Below, piece by piece: positions 17,223 through 26,639 of a stretch of DNA of 63,613 bases. Origin of the DNA: Candidatus Pelagibacter sp. (GTDB lineage Bacteria > Pseudomonadota > Alphaproteobacteria > Pelagibacterales > Pelagibacteraceae); the NCBI GenBank assembly GCA_002704625.1, contig PAGZ01000044.1:1-63613 (forward strand). Direction: 5' to 3'. The position numbers and the translations under genes were made by a program. Under the pieces are notes generated by a model. It saw only the letters and a list, made by a program, of their open reading frames with translations. It made no database searches and was not told the origin of the DNA. Each line of letters starts with the position of its first letter. Positions within the stretch are counted from its first letter, which is position 1.

Positions 17223-18539
17223 TTATTTTTTGAACAAGTGATTGTATATAGGAAATTTGGAACAAAGTTCAATAACTTCTTTTCTAACCTCAGACTCGGT
17301 TTTGCTGTTATCATCTGGACTTTTAGCTAAGCCTTTAATTACTTTGGTTATTAGTTCTCCAACTTTTTTAAATTCATTTAATCCGAATCCCCTGGTTGTT
17401 GCTGCCTGAGATCCCAGCCTTATACCTGATGTTATGGTCATTTTTTCTGTATCAAAAGGAATACCATTTTTGTTACAAGTTAAATTTGCTTTGCCTAAAC
17501 TAATTTCAGCTGCCTTGCCTGTTACTTTAAAAGGCCTAAGATCTACAAGCATCAAATGTGTATCAGTTCCGCCTGAAAAAATTTTAAAACCATTATTTTT
17601 AAGTGTTTCTGATAAAATTTTTGCATTGGCAAGAACAGATTTTATATAATCTCTGAAACTAGGTTGTAATGCTTCATGAAAAGCAGCCGCCTTTGCAGCA
17701 ATAACATGCATTAATGGTCCGCCTTGATAACCAGGAAAAACAGCAGAATTAAATTTTTTAATTAAATCTTCTCTATTTGTTAAAATAATTCCACCTCTTC
17801 CTCCTCTTAAAACTTTATGAGTTGTTGATGTAACAACATCTGCATACTCAATTGGGTTTGGGTAGCCTCTGCCAGCAACCAAACCAGAAAAATGAGCCAT
17901 ATCAACCATCAGATATGCTTTGATACTGTCAGCAATTTCTCTAAACTTTTTAAAATCTATTACTCTTGAATATGCGCTGCCACCAGCAATTAATAATTTT
18001 GGTTTGTGTTCTAAAGCTAATCTTTTAATTTGATCATAATCTATAAGACCTGTTTGTTTATCAACTTCATAATGAAAAGCTTTAAGCCACTTCCCGGATA
18101 AAGAAACTTTTGCACCATGGGTTAAATGTCCACCTGAGTTTAGACTCATACCAAGTATTGTGTCTCCAGGATTTAATAAAGCTAGATATACAGCTCCATT
18201 CGCTTGAGCGCCTGAATGAGGCTGCACATTTGCATATTTGCTATTAAATAATTTTTTAACTCTTTCTAAGGCTAATTCTTCTGCTTTGTCTACAAATTCA
18301 CATCCGCCATAGTATCTCTTTCCAGGGTAACCTTCTGCGTATTTATTTGTTAAAATTGATCCTTGGGCATCTAGAACTGCTTTTGAAACAATATTTTCTG
18401 ATGCAATAAGTTCTATATGCTCTTGTTGTCTTTTAAGTTCAAGTTTTATTGAATTATATAAATCTGGATCCCTAAATGATAAATCTTTATCAAAGTAATC
18501 TTGATAACTTCCGTTTATATCGCTCTTGATTTTTGACAT
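17223..18539 (-). CDS. glyA: Serine hydroxymethyltransferase
   Basis: Interconverts serine and glycine with tetrahydrofolate, a main source of one-carbon units. All hallmarks are present over 438 residues: [12 protein letters not shown] near the N-terminus, [23 protein letters not shown], and the pyridoxal-phosphate lysine in [13 protein letters not shown]. The [14 protein letters not shown] loop is also seen as [13 protein letters not shown]. It lies between rpiB and nrdR. No glycine riboswitch is visible in the 14 bases between rpiB and glyA. Confidence 0.97.
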   Translation of the reverse strand: MSKIKSDINGSYQDYFDKDLSFRDPDLYNSIKLELKRQQEHIELIASENIVSKAVLDAQGSILTNKYAEGYPGKRYYGGCEFVDKAEELALERVKKLFNSKYANVQPHSGAQANGAVYLALLNPGDTILGMSLNSGGHLTHGAKVSLSGKWLKAFHYEVDKQTGLIDYDQIKRLALEHKPKLLIAGGSAYSRVIDFKKFREIADSIKAYLMVDMAHFSGLVAGRGYPNPIEYADVVTSTTHKVLRGGRGGIILTNREDLIKKFNSAVFPGYQGGPLMHVIAAKAAAFHEALQPSFRDYIKSVLANAKILSETLKNNGFKIFSGGTDTHLMLVDLRPFKVTGKAAEISLGKANLTCNKNGIPFDTEKMTITSGIRLGSQAATTRGFGLNEFKKVGELITKVIKGLAKSPDDNSKTESEVRKEVIELCSKFPIYNHLFKK

Positions 18540-18553
18540 AATAAATAAACTTT

Positions 18554-18991
18554 TTATACTTTTTTTACTCTTCTTAAATGTCTGCCACCCTCAAATTTGG
18601 TACTAAGAAAAATATTAACTAATTTTAAAGCAGTCGATTTTTTAGTTAATCTTGATCCTAATGCAAGTATATTAGCATTATTATGCTTTCTAGACAAACT
18701 AGTAGAGGCCTTATTATAGCAAACTGCAGCTCTTATTTTTTTGAATTTATTAGCAGACATGGCCATTCCTGTGCCTGAACCACAAACTAATATGCCTATG
18801 TTGCTTTTTTTGGACGATACGTTTCTGGCAACCTTCTTTGCAAAATCTGGATAATCTACGGATCCATCATTTCTGGGGCCAAGATCTATTACGGTTATTT
18901 TCTTTTTTTTAAGGTTTCGTTTTATATTTTCTTTTAATTTAAAGCCAGCGTGATCTGATGATATGGATATTTTTTTAAATAAAAACTTCAA
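18554..18991 (-). CDS. rpiB: Ribose-5-phosphate isomerase B
   Basis: Interconverts ribose 5-phosphate and ribulose 5-phosphate, and the latter is the substrate of the RibB activity downstream. The 145 residues show [13 protein letters not shown] at about 12-24, [10 protein letters not shown] and the catalytic-cysteine loop [15 protein letters not shown]. It is two bases after the hydroxylase gene and 14 before glyA. The pairing rpiB-glyA is common in alphaproteobacteria. Confidence 0.95.
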   Translation of the reverse strand: MKFLFKKISISSDHAGFKLKENIKRNLKKKKITVIDLGPRNDGSVDYPDFAKKVARNVSSKKSNIGILVCGSGTGMAMSANKFKKIRAAVCYNKASTSLSRKHNNANILALGSRLTKKSTALKLVNIFLSTKFEGGRHLRRVKKV

Positions 18992-18992
18992 A

Positions 18993-19589
18993 TCAATTAA
19001 ATCTATTTTCTAACATACAGGCTACAAGGTGAATTCTATTTTGTTCACCACCGTTAAAAAAATTATGATATCTAGTATTATTAGTTATCCAAACATTTCC
19101 ATCTGCTGGCATATGTTTTGCCACATCCTCGATAACCATCTTGCATCCAGGGTTGGTTATAATTGGAACATGAAGTCTTGGTTCTGGATCTTTATGCCAA
19201 CTTAAAGTTGATCTTGGTTCCTTTAACAGAATTCTGACTCTTCCTAATTTAAATTTTGATTTTAAAATTTTATAAACTTCTTCAAAATATGTATTCTTAA
19301 AATCGCTAATCAATTCAGTATACTTTGATTCATCTATTGGCTTATCTCTCATTACTTCTTTCCCTGTCTCATCGGGTTTAGTCCAATATACGCCTCTGAC
19401 ATTATGTCCTGATATCGAATTATCATCTCCAGGTATTTTGTTCATAGGTATTGCGTGAAAATTTGTTATCCCTAGAGTCTGATACTTTGATTTTTTTAAA
19501 ACTTCTTCAAGATCCGATTTTAATTTAGAAATATCAAACTTTACATTAGGTACTTGATAGAAATCTTTAAAGGTGATTGAATTTGACAT
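18993..19589 (-). CDS. Aspartyl/asparaginyl beta-hydroxylase-like Fe(II)/2-oxoglutarate oxygenase
   Basis: Probable 2-oxoglutarate-dependent oxygenase of 198 residues with unknown substrate. The C-terminal half has the AspH-like pattern: iron ligands His132 and Asp134 (in WHKDPEPRLHVP), the Arg138-x-His140-x-Pro cluster, and the distal His175 and Arg185 in RYHNFFNGGEQNRIHL. No signal peptide is seen, so it should act in the cytoplasm. It heads the rpiB-glyA-nrdR-rib run and diverges from hemB with 78 bases between. The context points to no particular substrate; a free metabolite or a protein side chain are both possible. Confidence 0.75.
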   Translation of the reverse strand: MSNSITFKDFYQVPNVKFDISKLKSDLEEVLKKSKYQTLGITNFHAIPMNKIPGDDNSISGHNVRGVYWTKPDETGKEVMRDKPIDESKYTELISDFKNTYFEEVYKILKSKFKLGRVRILLKEPRSTLSWHKDPEPRLHVPIITNPGCKMVIEDVAKHMPADGNVWITNNTRYHNFFNGGEQNRIHLVACMLENRFN

Positions 19590-19667
19590 ATAGATAATTA
19601 ATACACTTTTAGTAAATAAAATAATATTATATTTGTCGCATTATACAAAATTTAATAAGTTTGAAAA

Positions 19668-20654
19668 ATGAAATTATTAGGTAAATATCCCGGATTAAGA
19701 TTGAGAAGGAATCGCAAGTACGATTGGACCAGAAGATTGGTTGCTGAAAACAATTTATCGGTAAATGACCTAATTCTTCCAATCTTTGTTACAGAGGGAA
19801 AAAATAAAATTGAGTCAATTAAAAGTATGCCAAATTTATATAGATATAGTGTTGATAAGATTAGTCCCCAGATTTACAGAGCAAGTAAATTGGGCATACC
19901 TTTAATAGCTATTTTTCCTACCACTAAAGCAAAGAAAAAAAATTCTCTGGGTACAGAGGCTCTTAATCCTGAAAATTTAGTTTGCAAGACAATAAAAACA
20001 ATAAAAAAAAATAATCCTAACATTGGGGTAATGACTGATGTTGCATTAGATCCCTACACTAGTCATGGTCACGACGGGGTCTTAAAAGGAAAAGAAATAT
20101 TAAATGACGAAACTGTAAAAATTTTATCTAAACAGGCAATATTACAGGCGGAAATGGGATCCGATATTATTGCTCCATCAGATATGATGGATGGCAGAGT
20201 TGGGGCTATAAGAAAAGCGCTAGATAAAAAAAATTTCAAAAATGTTCAAATTTTATCTTATGCAGCAAAATATTCTTCCAATTTTTATGGTCCATTCAGA
20301 GATGCGATTAGATCAAAAAAAAATCTTAAAGGTGATAAAAAAAGTTATCAAATGGACTATAAGAATTCGGATGAAGCATTAAGAGAAGTTGCGTTGGACA
20401 TAAAAGAAGGTGCTGATTTTGTAATGATCAAGCCGGCTTTACCTTACTTGGATATAATAAAATCTGTAAAAGAAAGTTTTAAAATTCCTGTTTTTGCTTA
20501 CCAGGTTTCTGGTGAATACTCTATGATTTATCAAGCTATTAAAGGTGGAATTTTTCATAAAGATGCGATTGAAGAAAGTCTTATATCAATCAAGAGATCA
20601 GGTGCATCAGCAATTATAACTTATTTTGCTTTGGAAATTGCAAAAAAATTATAA
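19668..20654 (+). CDS. hemB: Delta-aminolevulinic acid dehydratase (porphobilinogen synthase)
   Basis: Joins two 5-aminolevulinates to porphobilinogen in heme synthesis. The 328 residues carry the Schiff-base lysine in MIKPALPYLD and the second active-site lysine region (ILSYAAKYSSNFYGPFR). The metal region reads DVALDPYTSHGHDG, with Asp in place of the zinc-binding cysteines, so it should be the magnesium-dependent form. It stands alone on the plus strand, and its last six bases overlap the end of recO on the other strand. Confidence 0.97.
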   Translation: MKLLGKYPGLRLRRNRKYDWTRRLVAENNLSVNDLILPIFVTEGKNKIESIKSMPNLYRYSVDKISPQIYRASKLGIPLIAIFPTTKAKKKNSLGTEALNPENLVCKTIKTIKKNNPNIGVMTDVALDPYTSHGHDGVLKGKEILNDETVKILSKQAILQAEMGSDIIAPSDMMDGRVGAIRKALDKKNFKNVQILSYAAKYSSNFYGPFRDAIRSKKNLKGDKKSYQMDYKNSDEALREVALDIKEGADFVMIKPALPYLDIIKSVKESFKIPVFAYQVSGEYSMIYQAIKGGIFHKDAIEESLISIKRSGASAIITYFALEIAKKL

Positions 20655-21335
20655 AAAATTTTTTTCTAATAATTTCCTTGAATAAGGAAAGTTGATATTG
20701 TTAGGAATGAAAAATTTATTTTCCATAAGAGTTCTGGAAAAATTTAAACCATTGTATATGTCATTATTATCTGGGTTAGAGTAGTTTTTAAAAACTAAAA
20801 AGCCAGGAATTTTATAATTAATATTATCTAATTTAATATCATAAATTTTTTTATAATTTTTATCAGAAAAATTTTTATTATCTATATTAAAACCAAAACC
20901 TAAATAATTTATTAAGTTTATTTCCCAAACAAGATAATTTGTCAGCCAATCGTTATTTTTGAGAGATTTTAAAAGATTCTCAAGTGATTTATAAATTTTT
21001 TCACTTGAAAGATTCTCTGGTAAAACTGCTTTCAATATAGAGGATAACGAATTTATACATAATATTTTATTTTTATTATCAAAATATTCTGGGGAAATAG
21101 CGTTTATTAATTCAGTTTTAAAATAACCAATTCTATTTTCGCCTTTTGAATTGTATGAGATAAAGATTTTATTAATTAATTGAAGATAATTTCTTATTTT
21201 TCTGGAATTTCCTCCATAAACAATACCATTAACTTTGCCATATTTACTTGTGAATACTTCAAGAATTATTGCATTTTCTCTAAATTTTCTTTTTGCGATT
21301 ATAAAACCTTCGTCTTCCCAATTCATTTTAAACAA
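20649..21335 (-). CDS. recO: DNA repair protein RecO
   Basis: Acts with RecR and RecF to load RecA on SSB-coated DNA. The N-terminal OB domain is recognisable (DEGFIIAKRKFRENAIILEVFTSKYGKVNG, here read in parts) together with the VYGGNSRK turn. The C-terminal helical part is very AT-driven and weakly conserved. No zinc-finger cysteines are visible. At 228 residues it has the usual size. The start overlaps the rnc stop by eight bases; era, which usually lies between rnc and recO, is absent. Confidence 0.85.
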   Translation of the reverse strand: MFKMNWEDEGFIIAKRKFRENAIILEVFTSKYGKVNGIVYGGNSRKIRNYLQLINKIFISYNSKGENRIGYFKTELINAISPEYFDNKNKILCINSLSSILKAVLPENLSSEKIYKSLENLLKSLKNNDWLTNYLVWEINLINYLGFGFNIDNKNFSDKNYKKIYDIKLDNINYKIPGFLVFKNYSNPDNNDIYNGLNFSRTLMENKFFIPNNINFPYSRKLLEKNFL

Positions 21336-21996
21336 TTTTCAAATTTTTTATTAATTGCAAAGCAGCATTTTTTTGAGCTAATTTTTTAGATTTGCCATAC
21401 CCAAAGAATTTTTTTGAATTAAGAATTTGGACTTGTACTTTAAAAAATGGGCTATGACTTGGTCCAGATTGTTTGAACATTTTGTAAAAAGGCAATTTCT
21501 TATATTTTTTCAATGAATATTCTTGAAGCTTAGTTTTTGGATCTATCTTAGTTACATTAGATTTTTTAATAAAATTTTGCCAATTTTTTAGTATAAATTT
21601 CTCTGAGACTAAATAACCTTGGTCTAAATATATTGCACCGATTAAAGCTTCACAACAATCGCTTAAAATTTTTTCATCAGATGATTTAATTGTTTTAAAA
21701 GATTTTCCTGTCCTAATAAAATTTTTAAGCCTAATTTGTTTGGCAATTTCACTGCAGGTTTTTTTATTAACGAGGTTAGAAAACTTTTTATCTATAATAC
21801 CCTCTGTTTCATCAGGATAAAGACTTAATAATTTTTTTGAGATTACCAAGCCTATAACTCTATCTCCTAGAAATTCTAATTTCTCATTGTTGTATTTTTC
21901 GTCAAAGCTTTTGTGGGTCAAACCTTGAATTAACAGATTTTTATTTTGGAAAGTTACTTTAATAATATTTTCTAATTTTTTAATTATGTTTTTCAT
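21328..21996 (-). CDS. rnc: Ribonuclease III
   Basis: Cleaves double-stranded RNA in rRNA maturation. The 222 residues hold the catalytic signature KLEFLGDRVIGLVIS at about 39-53, the second acidic cluster SDCCEALIGAIYLDQG, and a C-terminal double-stranded-RNA-binding domain (KTKLQEYSLKKYKKLP, then KKLAQKNAALQLI). It lies between lepB (four-base overlap) and recO (eight-base overlap), as in the conserved lepB-rnc-era-recO cluster minus era. Confidence 0.96.
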   Translation of the reverse strand: MKNIIKKLENIIKVTFQNKNLLIQGLTHKSFDEKYNNEKLEFLGDRVIGLVISKKLLSLYPDETEGIIDKKFSNLVNKKTCSEIAKQIRLKNFIRTGKSFKTIKSSDEKILSDCCEALIGAIYLDQGYLVSEKFILKNWQNFIKKSNVTKIDPKTKLQEYSLKKYKKLPFYKMFKQSGPSHSPFFKVQVQILNSKKFFGYGKSKKLAQKNAALQLIKNLKIV

Positions 21997-22721
21997 TTTA
22001 TTTTTTTTAAGAATCTATTAAATCTAAATGAATCTCTCCAATTCCAAATTTTTAAAACACTTCCAACATTTGAATCATTTGAAAAAAAAATAATTTGAGC
22101 TTTGCCAACTAAATTATTTTGATGCACGTAACCCACACTTGATAAAAATCTACTATCTCTTGAGCAATCTCGATTATCTCCTAAAAAAAAATAATGATTT
22201 TCAGGAACAGTATATTGATCTGAATTTACCATGCTTCCAATTTTGTTATAAACTGTTTTGTGTTTCCTATTATTGGGTAATTCTTCAATATATGAAGTAG
22301 TTTCAAATGAACTACCGCCACACATTGTATTTGTTTTTTCATTATATTCTTCTTTTAAAATTTTTTTGTTATTTATAAATAATTGTCCTTCTCTGAATTG
22401 GATTTCATCGCCTGGAAGTCCTACTAATCTTTTAATAAAATCAGTTCTATTATCTGAGGGTGTTTTAAATACAACTAAATCTCCATAAGCTGGGGAAGAT
22501 TTAAATATGCGATTTTTAAAAATTGGAGGACTAAATGGAAAAGAATGTTTGCTATATCCATAAGAATATTTAGATACAAATATTCTATCGCCAACCAATA
22601 GAGTTGGTTCCATAGATGATGATGGAATATAAAATGGTTGAAAAAGGAAAGATCTAATAATAATTGCAATAATTAAAGCTATTAGCAAAGTTTTTAAATT
22701 ATCTAGAATTTTTAAAATCAT
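21993..22721 (-). CDS. lepB: Signal peptidase I
   Basis: Inner-membrane serine protease that removes signal peptides in the periplasm. One N-terminal membrane helix (about 10-28) precedes the catalytic serine in PSSSMEPTLLVGDRI. The lysine lies in FIKRLVGLPGD, and the late GDNRDCSRDSR box is present. The length of 242 residues is normal. It overlaps rnc by four bases and lies three bases after acpS. Confidence 0.96.
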   Translation of the reverse strand: MILKILDNLKTLLIALIIAIIIRSFLFQPFYIPSSSMEPTLLVGDRIFVSKYSYGYSKHSFPFSPPIFKNRIFKSSPAYGDLVVFKTPSDNRTDFIKRLVGLPGDEIQFREGQLFINNKKILKEEYNEKTNTMCGGSSFETTSYIEELPNNRKHKTVYNKIGSMVNSDQYTVPENHYFFLGDNRDCSRDSRFLSSVGYVHQNNLVGKAQIIFFSNDSNVGSVLKIWNWRDSFRFNRFLKKIK

Positions 22722-22724
22722 TTT

Positions 22725-23114
22725 TTATTTATAAGTAAATACTATTACTGACGCGACTGCCCAGGGTTTGTCATCTGATAGAGATAAATGTATCTTGAAT
22801 TTTTTATTCTTAAAAATTTTTTTTAAATTTCGTAAAGATATACCTTTTATAATAATCTTAGGAGCGCCATCGCTATTATTTATTATTTCAACATCATTAA
22901 ATTTTAATTTATTTTTAATTGAAATGGCCTTAAACAAAGCTTCTTTTGCTGCAAATCTTTTAGCAAAACATTCAATTTTATTTTTTCTATTTTCACAGGC
23001 TTTTATTTCTGATTTTGTGTAAATTCTTTTTTTAAAAGCTTGTCTATTTTTTTTAAATGCAGTTTGAATTCTATTTACATTAACTATATCTGTTCCAATT
23101 CCATAAATATTCAT
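22725..23114 (-). CDS. acpS: Holo-[acyl-carrier-protein] synthase
   Basis: Transfers phosphopantetheine from CoA to acyl carrier protein. The 129 residues begin with GIGTDIVNVNRI, where the Asp is a magnesium ligand, and include the catalytic stretch FAAKEALFKAI. The C-terminal strand HLSLSDDKPWAVASVIV fits the family. It overlaps pdxJ by four bases and precedes lepB by three, the classical pdxJ-acpS-lepB order. Confidence 0.95.
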   Translation of the reverse strand: MNIYGIGTDIVNVNRIQTAFKKNRQAFKKRIYTKSEIKACENRKNKIECFAKRFAAKEALFKAISIKNKLKFNDVEIINNSDGAPKIIIKGISLRNLKKIFKNKKFKIHLSLSDDKPWAVASVIVFTYK

Positions 23115-23836
23115 TTTGATAAGATTTTTTTAAATTTTTTTATACATTCCTTTATACCTAGAAAAATAGATTCTCCAATTAGAAAATGCCCAATATTAAA
23201 CTCTTCAATTCCTTTAATTTTTGACAGAAGTTTAGCTGAAGTGAATGTTATACCGTGTCCAGCATGGACTTCTAAACCTAAATATTTGGCAAATTTTACA
23301 GCATTTTTTATTTTTTTTAGTTCAATTTTGGTATTTTTTTTTTCGTTATGTAAATTACAAATTTTACCAGTGTGAATTTCTATACAGTCAGCATGAATTG
23401 CTTTAGCAATTTTAATATCATTTAAATTTGGCTCAATAAATAAACTAGTTCTAATTTTATTTTTTTTTAATTTTTTAACAATATTTTTAATTTTATTATA
23501 ATTTTTTTTAAGATTGAGGCCGCCTTCCGTTGTTATTTCGCTTCTTTTTTCAGGAACAATGCAAACAAAAGTTGGTTTATTTTTTAATGAGATTTTCAGC
23601 ATCTCCAGCGTTGGAGCAATTTCAAGATTTAAAGGTATTTTTAATTTTTTTTTTATAATTTTTAAATCCTGATCATTGATATGTCTACGGTCTTCTCTAA
23701 GATGTATTGTAATTGAACTAGCCCCAAATTTTTCAGCCAGCAAAGCAGCTTTGAGCGGTGAAGGATAATTTTCACCTCTTGCATTTCTTATAGTTGCTAC
23801 ATGATCTATATTTACTCCAAGTCTTGGCAAAGCCAT
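23111..23836 (-). CDS. pdxJ: Pyridoxine 5'-phosphate synthase
   Basis: Closes the ring of pyridoxine 5'-phosphate from deoxyxylulose phosphate and aminoacetone phosphate derivatives. The 241 residues start LGVNIDHVATIRNARG and contain SITIHLREDRRHI, VCIVPEKRSEITTEGG, the FIEPN strand and the phosphate-binding end EVHAGHGITF and EFNIGHFLIGESIF. It shares one base with pyrE upstream and overlaps acpS by four bases. Every expected block is present. Confidence 0.96.
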   Translation of the reverse strand: MALPRLGVNIDHVATIRNARGENYPSPLKAALLAEKFGASSITIHLREDRRHINDQDLKIIKKKLKIPLNLEIAPTLEMLKISLKNKPTFVCIVPEKRSEITTEGGLNLKKNYNKIKNIVKKLKKNKIRTSLFIEPNLNDIKIAKAIHADCIEIHTGKICNLHNEKKNTKIELKKIKNAVKFAKYLGLEVHAGHGITFTSAKLLSKIKGIEEFNIGHFLIGESIFLGIKECIKKFKKILSK

Positions 23837-24417
23837 TATAAATTTCTACTTCCTGGTTTAACAGCTTTAGAATTTTTTAGATGTTCGGGCAGGTCATCTT
23901 TGTTGTAAGTTGCAATTTGTATTTTTATTTGCGATATAATTTCTTTGTCTATCAATGGTTTTTCATTTGACCTGTCTATTATGCAAGAATACCCAATAAT
24001 TTTTGCTTGAGCGTCATTAACTAAATTTGAACATTCTAAACTTGATTTTCCTGTTGTTATAACATCCTCAACTATTAAAACATTTTGTCCTTTTTTAATT
24101 TGAAAGCCTCTCCTTAAACTAAATTTTCCATTGACCCTTTCTGCAAAAATAGTTTCTAAATTTAAAATCCTTCCTATTTCATAACCAATTACAATTCCTC
24201 CAATCGCAGGTGATAATATCAAATCTATTGTTTTAAATTTATTTCTAATTTTCTCCGCTAAAGACAAACATAATTCCTTGGCTTTATGAGGATGACTTAA
24301 AAGCTTAGCGCATTGAACATATTTTTCACTATGAAGCCCGGATGACAATAAAAAATGCCCTTCTAGAAGAGCATTAGTTTCTTTTAAAATTTTTAAGGAC
24401 TCTTTGTATGAAAGCAT
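23836..24417 (-). CDS. pyrE: Orotate phosphoribosyltransferase
   Basis: Adds phosphoribosyl pyrophosphate to orotate in pyrimidine synthesis. The 193-residue protein shows GHFLLSSGLHSEKYVQCA, the DLILSPAIGGIVIGYEIGR stretch and the PRPP loop VLIVEDVITTGKSS. It begins inside the end of the rsh gene, with a 44-base overlap that is long for this window. I kept the upstream Met because the residues after it (SYKESLKILKETNALLEG) are conserved in the family. Confidence 0.95.
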   Translation of the reverse strand: MLSYKESLKILKETNALLEGHFLLSSGLHSEKYVQCAKLLSHPHKAKELCLSLAEKIRNKFKTIDLILSPAIGGIVIGYEIGRILNLETIFAERVNGKFSLRRGFQIKKGQNVLIVEDVITTGKSSLECSNLVNDAQAKIIGYSCIIDRSNEKPLIDKEIISQIKIQIATYNKDDLPEHLKNSKAVKPGSRNL

Positions 24418-26119
24418 ACTTTTTCTTTTTGTGACGAATTACTTTAAACTTTAATTCTTGTTGTTTAAGTTGACTTATCAAGTTTGTAAAGTTTTTTAAA
24501 TCTTTAATTTGAATTTCAAACAAAAATTGTAAATAATTATCTGTTCTTTTTGTCAACTCTACATTAATAATATTCGCATCATTAATTCCAATCAATGTGC
24601 TTACTTTGCCAAGAATTCCTGGTTTATGAGGAAGATCTATAGATAAAGTAGAGGTATACTCTTTTGTTTGTTTTACATTTTCCTGCATTTTGCCTTGCCA
24701 ATGTTTTCTTATTGATGCTCTTGCTTTTCCAGTTTTACTTGATGATAACCAATGTAAAGAAGGAGAAACTTTTTTAGATGTTATAATTTCGATCATATCT
24801 CCATTTTTAAGCGTTGATTGCAGAGGTGAAGGTTTTCCATTTATTTCACAACTAATTGCTGTATCTCCAATTTTAGTATGAACAGCGTAAGCAAAATCTA
24901 TTGGGGTGGCATCCTTGGGTAGTTTAATTACACCGCCCTTTGGGGTAAAACAAAAAACATTATCCTGAAACATTTGAAGTTTAGTAAATTCAAAATAATG
25001 TTCCGGGCTACCGCCAGTTTCCATTATTTCTACAAGGTCTCTAAGCCAATCATATTCTTTCCAGGATAATTCTGAAAATTTTTCTGAAGATTTATATTTC
25101 CAGTGAGAGGCTATACCTCTTTCGGCAAATTCGTGCATTGGTCTTGTTCTAATCTGAATTTCTATTCTTTTCTTCATTGGTCCAATTACTGAGGTATGAA
25201 TTGATTTATATTGGTTAATCTTCGGTGTCGAAATATAATCTTTAAATTTTCCAGGTATTGCAGAATACTTGCTGTGGAATAGACCCAAAGTTATATAACA
25301 ATCATTGATATTTTTTACTATCACTCTAAATCCAACAATATCTGTGAGTTGTTCTAAAGATATTCTTTTAGATTGCATTTTGCGCCATATAGAAAAAGGA
25401 GTTTTTTCCCTTCCTGAGATTTCTGCTTCAATACTATTAGATTTAAGTAAAACTTTCAGTTCATCTGAAACTTGTTTAACAATATCTTCTCTTTTATTTT
25501 TTATAAAAGATAATCTGTTTAGAATTAAATTTCTTGCCTCTAAATTTAAAATTGAAAAAGATAAATCCTCTAATTCATCTCTAATACGATTCATGCCCAT
25601 CCTATCAGCTAATGGAGCATAAATTTCCATAGTTTCTTTTGCCTTTCTAATTTTTTTATCTTCATCTTTAACATAATGAATTGTCCTCATGTTATGTAAT
25701 CTGTCAGCTAATTTTACTAGCAAAACCCTAATATCCTTTGAAGTGGCAAGTATCAATTTTCTGAAGTTTTCTGCTTTAGAATTCTCAACTGCTTTTTCTT
25801 CTAAAGCTGATATTTTTGTTACACCATCAACTAAATCTGCAACTTCTTTTCCAAATTCTTTTTTAACTGAATTATATGTGGCTTTAGTATCTTCAACTGT
25901 ATCATGAAGAAGACCGGTAGTGATTGTTGCGCTGTCTAATTTGAGTTCTGTTAGTATGTTTGCAACAGCAACTGGATGACTAATGTAAGGGATGCCTTCA
26001 TCTCTTTTTTGATTTTTATGTGCGTTAAGAGCAAAATTGTATGCCTTAGTTAAATTTTCTGGATTAAAAAATCTATTATATGACTTAACTTTTTTTATTA
26101 ATTCTTCATTATTTAACAT
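24374..26119 (-). CDS. (p)ppGpp synthetase/hydrolase (RelA/SpoT family), shortened
   Basis: Bifunctional enzyme of the stringent response. Domains in order: HD hydrolase (LLHDTVEDT, residues 70-78, and VKLADRLHNMRT), synthetase (about 230-345, YKSIHTSV and EIQIRTRPMHEFAERG), TGS (about 375-435, FCFTPKGGVIKLPKDATP) and ACT at the end (about 500-575). Both active sites look intact. The usual helical and RIS/zinc-finger part between TGS and ACT, over a hundred residues in most homologues, is reduced to a short link, giving 581 instead of the usual 700 or more. It shares 11 bases with folK and 44 with pyrE. Confidence 0.93.
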   Translation of the reverse strand: MLNNEELIKKVKSYNRFFNPENLTKAYNFALNAHKNQKRDEGIPYISHPVAVANILTELKLDSATITTGLLHDTVEDTKATYNSVKKEFGKEVADLVDGVTKISALEEKAVENSKAENFRKLILATSKDIRVLLVKLADRLHNMRTIHYVKDEDKKIRKAKETMEIYAPLADRMGMNRIRDELEDLSFSILNLEARNLILNRLSFIKNKREDIVKQVSDELKVLLKSNSIEAEISGREKTPFSIWRKMQSKRISLEQLTDIVGFRVIVKNINDCYITLGLFHSKYSAIPGKFKDYISTPKINQYKSIHTSVIGPMKKRIEIQIRTRPMHEFAERGIASHWKYKSSEKFSELSWKEYDWLRDLVEIMETGGSPEHYFEFTKLQMFQDNVFCFTPKGGVIKLPKDATPIDFAYAVHTKIGDTAISCEINGKPSPLQSTLKNGDMIEIITSKKVSPSLHWLSSSKTGKARASIRKHWQGKMQENVKQTKEYTSTLSIDLPHKPGILGKVSTLIGINDANIINVELTKRTDNYLQFLFEIQIKDLKNFTNLISQLKQQELKFKVIRHKKKKYAFIQRVLKNFKRN

Positions 26120-26639
26120 AACTAATTATATCATTTTGCTTTAATTTTGTAATCTCATAATTTGAAGTTTTTAGATTTTCAATTAAAACATCGATTTTTT
26201 TTTTTGTTTTAGGGTGAATCCAATTTGGACTGATTTCTTTCAGCGGGTATAAAACAAAGTTTCTAGTATCCATATCTTTGTGAGGAAGACTAATTTGCAT
26301 TTTTAATGTTTTAATATCACTAACTGTGCCATTATAATCAATAATATCTATATCACACGTTCTGGGATCGTTTTTTTTTAACCTTTTTCTCTCAAGTTTT
26401 TCCTCTACTGATATTAGAAAATTCATCAAATCAACAGGTGATAGATTTGTTTCTATAGAAACAACAATATTTATAAATTTGGGCTTGCTTTTATCTGGAT
26501 AAGATAGTGTCTCATAAAAACTAGATTTTTTAACTAATTTGATATCATTATTGTTAATATAATTTATTGCTAATTCTATATTTCTAAATCTGTTGCCAAA
26601 ACTAGAGTTTAGATTTGATCCTATTCCAAGAAATATCAT
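26109..26639 (-). CDS. folK: 2-amino-4-hydroxy-6-hydroxymethyldihydropteridine diphosphokinase
   Basis: Pyrophosphorylates the pterin in folate synthesis. The 176 residues contain the N-terminal IFLGIGSNLNSSFGNR, the YETLSYPDKSKPKFINIVV region and the signature NDPRTCDIDIIDY, with HKDMDTRNFVLYPLKEI following. It shares one base with smpB upstream and overlaps the rsh start by 11 bases. The neighbouring folP/folB genes are not in this window. Confidence 0.94.
   Translation of the reverse strand: MIFLGIGSNLNSSFGNRFRNIELAINYINNNDIKLVKKSSFYETLSYPDKSKPKFINIVVSIETNLSPVDLMNFLISVEEKLERKRLKKNDPRTCDIDIIDYNGTVSDIKTLKMQISLPHKDMDTRNFVLYPLKEISPNWIHPKTKKKIDVLIENLKTSNYEITKLKQNDIISYVK

Noticed and set aside
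17108..17314. Minus-strand frame across the glyA-nrdR junction
   Set aside because: It only bridges the ends of two certain genes in a third frame and shows no conserved motif.
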